Position numbers and translations under genes: made by a program. Below are positions 1 through 11,907 of a DNA stretch of 64,000 bases, in pieces. Source of the stretch: Scatophagus argus. Taxonomy: Eukaryota > Chordata > Actinopteri > Scatophagidae. Under the pieces are notes generated by a model. The model was not told the DNA's origin. It did not search any database and was given only the letters and a program-made list of their open reading frames with translations. The stretch's first letter is position 1. Each line of letters opens with the position of its first letter. The DNA lies in assembly GCF_020382885.2 (NCBI RefSeq), contig NC_058514.1, positions 12,510,249-12,574,248 on the forward strand, written 5' to 3'.

Positions 1-1543
1 TCTCTCACTCACCGGTGAAATGTGGAGCCGTTGTTTTGTTTTGTTTTTTTTCTGTCTTTTGCTGAAAGCCTTTTGACCTACAAAGTAGGGTTTTGTTGAT
101 AGATTGATGCTTTCACACAGTGACATTAGCTGAATCGCTGGTGTTCAGAGGCCCGTGGTGCCACTCTGGAACAAATGCCCTGGAATTTTCCCAAATAATC
201 CCCCTGTGTGTCTGTCTGTGTGCGGTACAGCGTTGATCTCTGAGGGGAAATGGAAAGCATCTATCTGTCTGTTTGTCAGTCTGCCTGGCTACCTTTTACT
301 AATCATTGTCTTTATGAAGGAGGAGGTGGAGGAATGGAGGTGCACTAACCTTTAACGTGAGCAGTTGAAAGGAGATATAGATGAATACAGGGGCAGGAAC
401 CGGAGACATGGGATTTTGTGATGACAGCTAAGGTATTAACACTTGGTGACATTGCTACAACATGACATTATAGTCTGACAGCAAGGTGAAAGAGAGAGAG
501 AGAGATGAACGAAGATAAGGAGAAGAAAGATTTCTGTGAGAGCATGGCGTGTGCAACAAATGAAACTCAGATTTAAGTAGCTGGACCAAACACAAAACAC
601 AGTCTCTTCTGAGTAAGAGCAGTATCCAAAGCTTAAAAGATGACCCTCTGCATGCTCAGGGGAGAAACTCTTGGCTCTAATTGGTGTTTATGCTGTGACT
701 AAACCTGCATAAACTGACCTTTTTTGACCACTCGGGGTCTGTGCAACCAGCTGTAAATGCAACATTGGAATGCCTTTCGTAGCTCTAAAACTAAGAAAAT
801 AGTTTTATATACAGCCCTTTTAACTGAATCTGCACTTCAAGAACTAAGAACGATTGTAGGTCTTTAACTGAATTTTGAGGAACTTTTCTAGTTCCTACTT
901 TAGAGTGGGTAGTCTTCCAGCACAAGAGGAACCTTGAGTGACTCAAGTGTACCATGGTTGATCCAGCCATAAGTGTATGTCGATTGACAGGACATCTGAG
1001 CCGATGGAACACCTTTTTAGACCATATTTAAAAACCTCTGCACAACATTAGCCATGTAATTTCTGTTTTGAGCTCTTTCAGTGAAAACTACCATGTGATT
1101 TTGCTTGTCACTATGGATAACATACAGCCTCACACAGTGAAAATTTATGGCATGTGCCCAGTGAAGCTTTGGTGATTTGGGATAAGTTCTTTGGGATTGT
1201 TAAATTAGATTGCAGGAACTCAGCCACTGAAGTAGAAGAAGATGCAGACTGAGCCGAGACTAACTAGAAGCACTTCACAAAATAACTCTTGGAATGCACC
1301 AAAAAAAGTTGATTTAATCAAAACAAGACAAGACAGGCACTCTTAACTAAACAGTCTCATCTATATGTCATTAAAATGTGGATCGGTGTGAAAATTCTGT
1401 CTTGAGCTTGTGACTCGGGCCAGGGCAGCCTTATGTTGTCTTTACATATACATACAAGGTATTGTCAAGCCTCGCTGGCAGTGGGTCACAGCTGAAGGGG
1501 GTTCAGAGGGTCCAAGACCAGCACTGCCAACCCCCCTCTGCCT

Positions 1544-1544
<1 letters not shown>

Positions 1545-1584
<40 letters not shown>

Positions 1585-1986
1585 CTTGTCAAAGGACCCT
1601 TTGTGCGCCGTTGTTTTTTCAGGGGAAATACTCTCTTTATTTCTCTGTGGGGAATATAAAGCAGCGATCACCTAATCACACACACTCAGTCAAGACTGCC
1701 ACACACATGAACACACACACACACACACACTTTGCAAAAATACAAAAAATACATACTCTGTGCACACATTTGTAGACATGGGCAAAGGCAAACATACACA
1801 CACACACGCACACACACAAACTCACAATGGGTCATTTATGTCCCTCTCTACGGCCCACATTCATACTTAGCAGGCGGGTGACTGCTCTGTTGTTTCAGTG
1901 ACCTAAAGGAGAAATTATGTGTTCTTAATTTATACACCAGGAAACACACACCTCTCTCTTTCTCATACACACACACACACACACAG
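1545..1986. repeat. Cluster of (CA)n microsatellites (1545-1581, 1711-1730, 1796-1817, 1967-1985)
   Basis: Four CA runs within 450 bp, separated by CA-rich sequence. They produce long spurious open frames of repeated Thr-His or Val-Cys and are not coding. Confidence 0.9.
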
Positions 1987-2360
1987 TGAGAGTGAGAGAG
2001 AAAGAGAGATGGTTAAAACTCAGTTTCAGGAAGTAAACAAGCTTCATAAAACAAAAAATATATAAATAAATAATCAGATTTCTAGAAAAACAGAAGAGAA
2101 AAAAAAACTTTATTATTTATATATATTATTTTTAAGGAGAGCCAGAAACGGAGACAGGAGTAAAATGACCCAGAAACCTTCGGCTGCCTCAGGGCAGTGT
2201 GTAATATTTATGATGATCCCAAGATGTCACCTATGGACGTGCCAAGTGATGTGGCAGCAGGTTATAGGTTCAGAACCAGACCTTCCAAATCCAAGACATT
2301 AGAGGTGCTGTTAAAAATGAAACCCTCTCAAATAAGACGTGTATGTATGTTTGAGTGTGT

Positions 2361-2361
<1 letters not shown>

Positions 2362-2407
<46 letters not shown>
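2362..2407. repeat. (GT)n microsatellite, about 23 units
   Basis: Nearly uninterrupted GT run in intergenic DNA. It generates a false Val-Cys open frame. Confidence 0.9.
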
Positions 2408-2408
<1 letters not shown>

Positions 2409-3528
2409 TACCCATTGAGTGCTGAGCTCTCCCATGGGAACGGCAGCACAGCTGAGTGTAAATGGCAATTACTGTGTTTAACTGTTTTATCCGCGCTCAG
2501 AGGCAACCATACATCGCCGATTCCACAGAACATCATTAAAACACACTTAAACACACACACACAGAGTCACATACACACACAGTCACGTCCCGTCTGGTGG
2601 GTTATCCATGCCTGTCACATCGTCATTTACTCAACCCTGATGGAGTGATACAAATACCAGCAGACATATTTCAATATTCAGCCAGAGCAAATTATGATGT
2701 CTGATTAGCAAATGATGGAAAAGGGTGTTCCTCTTTCTCTCTTTCTCTCACACACACACAAACCTTTGCACAGTTCATTCTTACAGTTGATGGATAGACC
2801 CATCAGTGAAGCATTATAATGTGGTCATTTACTACGATGATTTCTGATGTGTGCACAACACAAGACAGCGTTAGTATGGGACAAGACGAAGTGTTACAGG
2901 ACTCAACTCTGTTGTTTTCCTGAAGGAATACTGACACTATAGCACCCAGGCATCAAGCACATTAGCTTACATTAGAGGACAATGAAAATATTGAAATATT
3001 CACCAAAATTCAAAAACATATCTAGAAATGGAAGAAAAATAAAAAGCAGAGAGAAAATGATAGTACTGAGAGAGAGACAAGAGAAGAGACGGTGAGACGG
3101 CGGCTTCTTCTGCAATCCAGCAAAATGCCTTCATGGATTTTGCAGCCAAGACTCAAAATTCCTATAAATAAGAGTATAGAAGTACACTGACAAAGCATGT
3201 CAAATAGTGAAATACCACTTTAAAATCAGAAGAGCTGAAACAGTTGTTACTTTAAGAAATGCATGGAACTGCACTGTTTGTGACTGCAGATGTGTGTTTG
3301 CTGTTGTGTGTATCTCGGGTGTTGCAGTAATGCCTTACTTCAATGCTGTTGAACTTCACAAATTGTACAGTAAAGCAGCTTAGATTTGAATTTTGAGAGA
3401 AACATCGAGACAGACAGGGAGGCCAAATGAAAGGATGAGAAAGAAAGGTACCTTCTTTCCACCTTAACTTGAGTTGGCATTTGACAGGGATGTGTCAGAC
3501 GTGTGTGAGTAATGAGAGAGAATGACTG

Positions 3529-3530
<2 letters not shown>

Positions 3531-3573
<43 letters not shown>

Positions 3574-3695
3574 ATGTGCTGTGGTGGTATGTGCTGTTGC
3601 TCTACAGACAGACAGACAGACAGTTGTTCACTGGCCAGTTGGCTGCCATGGTCGCTGGGCTGGCACACTTAGGTGGTCAGCATGAAATGGGTGAC

Positions 3696-3747
<52 letters not shown>

Positions 3748-3874
3748 TGAGGGAGAAAGAGAGAGTGCGCGTGTGTGTAAGTGTGTGTGTGTGACTCACT
3801 CCCACCTGCAGGGAGACAGAGCAGGGCCAGCCGCCAGGCCTGGAGAACATTACTCACCGTCCTTTTTGATACAA

Positions 3875-3908
<34 letters not shown>

Positions 3909-3910
3909 GT
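3531..3910. repeat. (GT)n 3533-3570, (ACAG)n 3604-3622, (GT)n 3702-3745, (CA)n 3882-3908
   Basis: Two long GT tracts, a short GACA tract and an inverted CA tract lie within 380 bp. The GT tracts and the CA tract are complementary, so this block could fold or recombine. Confidence 0.9.
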
Positions 3911-5228
3911 ATTCAACACACCACTGAATAATAAGTAGGTGTCCTGCATTCCAAGACAAAATGTGCCCACCTGCGACTAAAGTACATGCTTCACCCACAG
4001 AGGCTGAATTCAAACGCACGGAGAGATTTTAATATTAACGGTGCTTCGCAGCAGCAGTTTAAAAATAAATCATTACCATTTCAATTCTGAGATACTGCTT
4101 CACTGATCATGAGCAAACCACACCATTGGCAAGACGACTGGCAGCATCTATACTGCATTTTATGATGTGAGTCATCTTTTCTAATTTTACAAAAAATCTG
4201 CTGGGTTGCTTTGTGATATGAAATAAGAAGATGCTGATCTTTGGCAGTAAGGGATTGTATAGAAATTATTTGGGTGAGAAAAATTTTTTTTTGGGGGGGG
4301 GGGTAAATATTATGTTTCACTTTTTAAAGTACCATCCTGTGTTTTTAATATTTTCTGTAGATCCTTGATGAAACAAACTGAAACACCCTCCGCACAAAAA
4401 TGCGAATTCATGCAGATTATGAGATGATGTGCTCCAAGGTAAACCTTTGGTGCCTTAACATGGCCCCAAAATTGCACAACTTTACACAGAAGCGAAATTA
4501 GCAATTACCAAAATAATGGCAAACATGACAAAATAATGCAACGTGTACAAGCCCATTCTTTGTTTTTAAACCAACATTTTCCTTTATTGTTCTCAAGTTT
4601 TCTATTAAGATGCCAAATAAAGTAAAGCCGCTATAGCATTGTGACAAATGCCATGCTCTCTGGAAAGATAACACATTTAAACAATGTTTAGCAAAAAGAA
4701 AAAAAAAATCACAACCCTCCCTCCTCTCTCAACAATTTTCATACAGTCCCTAAAGTGAGCTAATGGGGCTTACAGCATTTAGAAGGGATGAAAGGTTAAA
4801 AAAAAAAAAACACTTTTATGAATATTATCCTTTAATTACAATAACAAAACCATTATCCAAAAAAGAAAATATCCCCTTTGTGATCCTGATGGTGGTCAAA
4901 ATTATAGTGAAAGCAGCAAATAGTAAGACTATAAAAAAAAATTTAAAATACGCTTGTAACATGTTTAACTCCTTTGCTTTACTGAATTCAATCTCCAAAG
5001 TCTGACCATTATGAAGATGATGCATCATAAAATCAGATACAGTTTGTGCGGAACGAGGTAAAATACCAGAGCAGCAAAATGGCTGATTTTTCTCTTCTTC
5101 AGTACAAAATGAGACTTCAAGTGTCGTGTGACAGCAGAGCATCTCCATTACAACACTGATGAGAAATAAAACAGCTTTTACCACAAAGCAAATCAGGCTT
5201 TGGTGCTGAAGCTGTGTGAGTGACACTG

Positions 5229-5236
5229 ATCTCTGT

Positions 5237-5272
<36 letters not shown>

Positions 5273-5310
5273 CTGATCTTCATCCATCCATCTATCCATC
5301 CATCCATTTA
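5229..5310. repeat. (GT)n tract followed by (CATC)n
   Basis: A GT tract at about 5231-5268 is followed by a CATC/CTATC tetranucleotide array at 5281-5308. No gene is present. Confidence 0.85.
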
Positions 5311-6439
5311 CTCTAAGCTCTTAAGCAATGCCGCTGTTAAAAAGTCCCCTAAAACTCTAAGCCAAGAGCAATAACACGAGCGGCAGGAGGATAACGTTGA
5401 TGTAATGTCAGACACACACAACTGACACCCAGTGTTACTCTCATGTTAACAAAACCCATCAGGGTCTGTCTGTCTGCCTGTCCGTCCGTCTGAAGGCGTG
5501 CGTTAATCTGCTCTTAATCACAAGCTCTTATTTACAAAAAAAATACTTTTTTTTATTAATGCAGTGGAGGGGGGAGGGGAGTGAGGGAGAGGAGGATGGT
5601 GGTGATAGTGGTGATGGTGATTTTGTGATTAAATGATGCCATCGTTGTGTTGGTGGATTAGGACGGGCATGGAAATAGATTAGTTCTGCAGTGGTTTTTC
5701 ATCATGATTGGCAGGCCTCCAAAACCTCACTCCCCACACTCCCTCTGTGAAGCAGTGCTGTGCTGAGCTCTATGGTTTGTAGGCTGCTAGCACCACCCGC
5801 TGGTGAAGAAAGATATGGTATTAATATCCTTCTGCCTGTCCCACATAACTATGCTTTTCGTTTAAATCGAACGAGGATCACCGTGTCACCGTTGAAGAAC
5901 AGTATGATGAAATTGTCCTCTCAATGTGCAGTAAATGTGTGAAGTTCTGGAGAGAGAGACTGACCACTCCTCTGCCCTGCAGCGACAGCGACCGGCAGCC
6001 ATCGCTCCACTCCATGTTTCCTCATCAGGATTCAGAGACAAACACAATGGAGTCAAGTAGACACACACACACGTATGTACAAAAGTACTACACTCACACA
6101 GTTTGATTCTAATTGAGTGACCCAAAGCCACTGATATCATCTGCTATGGTGTGAGACCACAATCTCACCCAGAGCGACCGGCGGCCTCTGCAGAGACACC
6201 GCCTGCAAAGAAGACTGGAGGAGTGAGGGGAAGAGGAAGGGTAAAGAAAAGACAAATAGAAGACAAACTGGCCTAAGAAGGAAGGAGAAGAAGGAAGGAG
6301 GAACACAACAACAACAACAACAACGACAAAAACACAAAGTGGCGCCGAGTTCATTAATTAGAATTTCAAATTGGACAAACTCAAGATGACAGCGTTGCGC
6401 TTGTCAAATCAGATCATGCCCCGGCGGGGTGAGACAGGG

Positions 6440-6785
6440 GGGAAGAGAGAGAGGGAGGCACAGCGCTCAGAGCCAAATACCACTCTTAGGAGCTGAATGG
6501 GTGCCATCTCTCTCTCTCTATCTCTCTCTCTCTCGCTCTCTCTCTTTCTGTCTATTTCCTCTGATTACGCCGACTGCCTCCCCTCTGTCCCTGCGTGAAT
6601 GTCACAGCCGCCTTAACAAGAAGTGACAATTAAAACATCATCGCCGTCTCCAGGCTGGATGGGAGCGGCCTGCCAGGGTCCCTGCTTTCTTTGACAGAGG
6701 GAGACAGAAAGAGATGGAGAGAGAGAGTAAAAGAGATGGAGGAGCTGGAGGGAAAGCTGAGAGAAGAGAAGAGAGAGATACTTTG
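6440..6785. repeat. Purine (GA)n and pyrimidine (TC)n low-complexity tracts
   Basis: 6510-6548 is a CT-rich tract (TCTCTCTCTATCTCTCTCTC), preceded by a GA-rich patch at 6440-6455 and followed by GA-rich DNA at 6695-6780. Non-coding simple sequence. Confidence 0.8.
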
Positions 6786-8519
6786 GCAACATGTACTGAA
6801 CTATTATGCCAACAAAGATAAATGTATGTATGTTTGGATGTATATGTAAAAGGGACGGAACGAAACAACCAACATACGGTACACACCACTAATGCTCTAA
6901 ATTCAGTAATACTGTACCCTGAAATAAGAAAGAAGTGTCCATTTTATAGTGCGACACCATCAAGATCAAGAACAATAATTTGATTTTATTTAATATTCAA
7001 TATTTTATTTGTATTTAATTTCTCTTGACAAAATAGGGCGATCTAACAGTTTATTAGGAAGACCTGTTCAGTTCACTGTAAACCAATACCAAAGCCCTGT
7101 AGTAAATCTGATCTTTGTGACACATTTAATACTGTATGTACTGTCCATTTTATATAAATACATGGAGCAAACAGTAAATTCAATGTAATGTCAGTGATCA
7201 TCAACATGTTTGGTAGATATACCAAAGATACATGAGCGTCTAACCTCTGACTGTGTTTAATCTGCAGTGCCAGTGTTTCCATCACTTCACACCACCAGGG
7301 TTACTTTAACACTCACACACTGTTATGAATTATTGCCTCAGAGGCTCATCAGCAACTGTCCACTCCAGACTTGTTGACTCAAAGTAAATAGCAATGAAAC
7401 AGCGGCTCAAGTGTTCCTGGAATGGCTTCAGTAAAGCTAACATCCAACATGCCCTTAAACAACTGTGCACCATATCCTCACCTGTCTGGATGCCATTTAT
7501 ATAAGATTAGATGTAACTGTAATGATCCCTGTGGGCAAATAATGGAGTTAGGAGCTCGAGAGAGTAATTTATGGTTAATGATTATTGGACAAACTGCTGT
7601 GAGCATTTAATAGCAAGGGAGAGCAAATGATACAAAGAGAGGAATCCAGACGTGGAGGATACGACATTAAGGTACGTGCTGAGGTAATTTCACCAGTGGT
7701 CTGGATCAAGTAGGCTAGATGGTGTTTGGCATTTTGAAGTATGTGTTTTGTGAGTCTGTGTGTATGTGTGTGTGTGTGTGTGCACTCACAGGGCTCTGCA
7801 CCAGCTGTGCCACTGCACACAAGGAAGAAGCTGCTGCCAAAATGAGCTGTCTACACAGAGAGCCAAAAATCATCCAGCACGCCACTGGGCAACTCCACAC
7901 ACACACGCACATATCCATTGCGCACACACACAGTGGCAGACATATCTAAGATGCCAGTTAATGAGGCACAGATTCACTAGTGGACACGACTTAATCTCTG
8001 AGTTTTCATTTAAACAGGTACAGTGTATCCTGGTCTATGTTCTTTGTGTGTGTGTGTGCATACACACATGTGAAGAGCCAAACAGCCAAGAGCACTCTGG
8101 TTTGATGGCTCTCTGTTATGACTCCATTATGCTGATGGCTTTGGTTCTGTTCCAGGTTCTCCCTCTCTCTCTTTCTCTGTGTGTGTGTGTATGTGGGTGG
8201 GTGGCAGCATCACCAAGGATTGTGGAAGCATCTCTGTGGAGCCCCACACACCCCTGAAGTTCCTGAACCATTGAAAGGAGAGTTACTGCACCTAAAACTA
8301 TATGAAGTCTGAAATGCAGGGTTTGGTTCCAGGGTCCCTCAGAAGGTTCTTGGTCCTCTAGAAGAGTCCCTGCAGTGCAAATGCACTAAGGTAAAAATGA
8401 TCATTTTACTGATGGTCTTTAACATTGAAATTTAAACATATATCACATTTCCACAATAAAATGTCTAAAAATGACTTGACCTTTGTTATATATTTTGGTC
8501 AAACAGCAAAATCTGTGAT

Positions 8520-8547
8520 TTTATTCAAGCTTAAAGTGCATTTTATT
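8520..8547 (-). terminator. bcat1: Candidate bcat1 poly(A) signals
   Basis: Two AATAAA hexamers on the minus strand (8520-8525, 8542-8547) lie about 770 nt after the bcat1 stop codon. No transcript evidence; the 3' UTR could be shorter or longer. Confidence 0.3.
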
Positions 8548-9309
8548 TGGTCGCCAGTTGATGTAACTTCCTGGAGAGAATCAAAGAGTGAGGAAGGAAG
8601 TCGACAAATGTGACTAAACGTAACATGAATAAAACATTACCTCGTCTGTGAATGTTTCTGTGGGAGTCACAAAGGAGACAATGAAGACAACAATTCCCAT
8701 GATCTCACATTATTTACATCTTTTGTTGTTTTACTACTTTGTTTGAGAGACTTTATACTGTTCTCTAATCTTTTGACAGAAAACTGACAAGACACCAATC
8801 ACACAACATAAGGAGGCTGCAATGCCCGGGCTGTAGATGTTTAAACCTTTTCTGTTTACAACACAGATTCAGTGAAACTAGAAATACTATTAATTAATAC
8901 CAGGACCGTGAAAGACTTAAAATCCTGTGTAGCTGATTTGTAACTCTTAGACAAGAGATAGAAAATCCTCTGTAACTCATACATATGTTTCTGACATCTC
9001 ACTGTAGCATCTCATGTATGTTTTCTCAAAGCAGCGGCTGTACCCTGGATGTGGGTTGGAAAAGGAGCAGCAGAGAAACGGAGGCCCGGTTACTGTAAGT
9101 TATTGTGTAGTATTGCATGAGACATTAACCTACTTTCGGTAATTATTTTGGACAGTTGTGTGTTTGTCATTAATTTAAGTTTAAAAGGAGGGAAAGTTAA
9201 ATGACATTCTCATATTGCAGTTGGACTGCAAATATTGCACATACATTGTTTACTTATTAATGTACACTTTCAGTATGTTTGTTGCGTTTCGTGTCCTTCT
9301 TCATCACTG

Positions 9310-11869
9310 CTACACCAGGAAGGTCCAGTCGCTGGCTGTGCGTCCGTACTGTAATAAAAACAAAAGTCATGGAAAGGTTACAAGGGAGGCCTCCTGGGGC
9401 CCGAGCAGTTAACAAAAAAAAAGAAAAAAAAAACTCACGTCGCTAAAGCACTAAACTTCTCTCCCAATGCCTGTTAATTACGAGCAAAACATAAAATCAA
9501 AAAATGAAATCAAATATCCGTGAGCAAATCTGCAAACTCAGCCACCGACAGAACACAACACAACAGAGAAAAGGAACTATAATAAAAATCAAAACAAAAT
9601 GTTCCCCAATCCGTGACAGCCACGGAGACAAATCCAATTATTTGTGTCTCATGTTGCAAATTTGTTCTAATGGTCGAAGTGAGAAAGTAAATAAACGCCT
9701 GCGAAGGGGAAACAAAAGAATGTGATTTCTAATTAACTTGAAAGAGGAACAGCAGGGCGACTTAGTAAACCCATCTTTCATCTGCTGCCTCAGACCACTC
9801 GTTTGTTTGTTGCACAATGTTGTCTTCAAGAGGGGCGGGAGGAGGAGTGTGTGTGGGGGGATAACACTGCACTGCTTCCCTCCAAATGAAATGTCAACAG
9901 ATTTAACAGCGCTGTGGAAGGAGCGCAGCGTTTTCCAGCGTTTTGTCGATTTTATTGTTCATTAAGCTTCACTAACCCCACCCCCCCATCCACCACCACC
10001 AAATCTTCTTCCTCCTCCTCCTCTCCTACTTGTTCGAGGCTTCATTTGCAGCATCTTGGCTTTGAAGATCACAAAAGGCTGAGGCAATAATTGGGTTTGT
10101 GCAATTACAGCGAGCTTAATGAGAGAATTCAGGAGTTTGTCTTGCCCCTATCTCCAACTCTCCACACTCCACCATTAGGCCTCGGCAGCTGTCTCACTCT
10201 CTCTCCCTGAAGGACTGTCGACACAGGGAGATGTTATCGGATATAAAGATGTGGTCAACACATTCATAACAGACATCACACACTTGTTCCAGGCCTGGAT
10301 GATGGAGAGACCAGATATGCTAATCGCCTGCCCCGGAATGATCAGAAAACAAAACAACAAGCAGCACAGAAAAAAAAGAGAGCAAGACGAAGCAAAGGAA
10401 ACAAAGACAAAAGCGGTTAGTTAAACAAATATGCCACATCAACTAATAAAAGTGTTTGGAGGACATTTAAGAGATCAGGAAAAGGCTACCATCTGCTCAG
10501 ATAGTTTAGACATGGAAGCCTGAAGGGCATCCAGTAGAAAAACAGACAGAATTTTAGGATTCATAACCAGCTTGTCACACACTGACCTTCAGCTCTGCCC
10601 CAGCCAGGAACATTTGTGAGAGAACCAGAGAGGCCAAATCTTTTTGTTCAGCTCAGAACAGACTGAGAATCAATCAAGCTAAGCAATCACATCACAACTT
10701 TTCACTAGTACAAGTACTAATAGAACAATGCAAAAATTATCTGTTACAAGTAAAAAATGATGCATTAGGGCAAAGGTACCAAAGTATTATAAGCACAATG
10801 TAGTGTCAAAAGTAAAAGTGCTCATTCTACAGTAAAAAAATGTCCCCTGTGACTGAGCCTAGTGGAGAATAAGTATTCAGTATCATTAAAATGGAAACCC
10901 TTAACTAAAGCACATGTGTCGAAACTGTACTTAGGTATGTTTTTTGTTGGATATGACATTCAAAATCACTTGTGAAATCACCCAAAGTAAAGAAACACTC
11001 CAGATGCACGACTGATTTCTTTCTCGTAAACTCCATCTTTGAAGACAAACAAACGTTCACAGAGGCTGCAGTTGAGCTGTGCAGCAAGACCGTCTTAGTC
11101 TCCTCTTGATCTCAGCCATGTGAGGGTCGCTCCCAGTACAAGTGAGAAAAAACGAATTGCATTTAAACTCGCACCCCTACTAATAACAGGCTCATTACGC
11201 AGCACAATAACAGAAAGTCAGCGATACAAAACACGCTCGTTAACACAAATCAGGCCTTCAGCAAAGAACATTATGAATCTGTGTAAACCTACAGTGCTGC
11301 CTAGACTGTAGAGGCGGCAGGTTTGTAGGCCATGTTACCAAATCATTACTCATTACCTAATGAGATATTTCACTTATTATGTAGTTGCAGGCAAGATAAT
11401 GGATGGAGTGGGTGCACAATGAATACGGACCAATGGGGGTTTGTTCATAAAATAACAACTTAATGCTTTTATCTCACTGAGTTACATAACAACTGCTCAG
11501 ATAACAACCCTGTAATACAATTATGGTGATGTGTGATAAGTTAAGCCTTTCGTCAACCATATTTTTAATTGCGGCAACATTTCTGTGTCTTTTCTTAGGA
11601 AATCCTCTTTATTGTCTTTTAGCCAACATGTGAGCACTGACAAGGTTGACATGTGATAAAAAACAATTGTTTGCCATTGCCATTTAGACCCACTCGCACG
11701 CTCGCCTTTTATTTTGTAGGATGCAATTCCTTTTCTCCTGCAATCACATCAGTGAATGCCTTATTCAGTGTAACCTATAGCTACATGAAAATAGAGTGCT
11801 GAGGGTGACAGGAGTGTAAAGAACACAGATGCTCAACCAGCTGTTACTACGCTAAAAGAAACATCTGTG

Positions 11870-11907
<38 letters not shown>

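Larger units (their letters stand above)
1..8500. other. Intergenic DNA left of bcat1, no coding exon found
   Basis: I see no open frame with protein-like composition or splice-linked exons on either strand; the longer open frames are microsatellite or low-complexity artefacts. The region is microsatellite-rich. Some stretches without simple repeats (about 5600-5740, 6110-6420, 7400-7620) look like possible conserved non-coding elements. Confidence 0.6.

Noticed and set aside
1410-1775. Long open frame with Thr-His repeats
   Set aside because: It is a (CA)n microsatellite read in one frame; no protein-like sequence and no splice context.
3669-4019. 116-codon open frame on the minus strand
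   Set aside because: Mostly CA/GT repeat translation (His-Thr and Val-Cys runs); no homology recognised.
4825-5307. 160-codon open frame on the minus strand
   Set aside because: Starts in CATC and GT repeats, then AT-rich low-information sequence; not recognised as any protein.
7760-8257. 165-codon open frame on the plus strand
   Set aside because: Cys/Val and His-rich microsatellite translation; no splice-linked neighbours.
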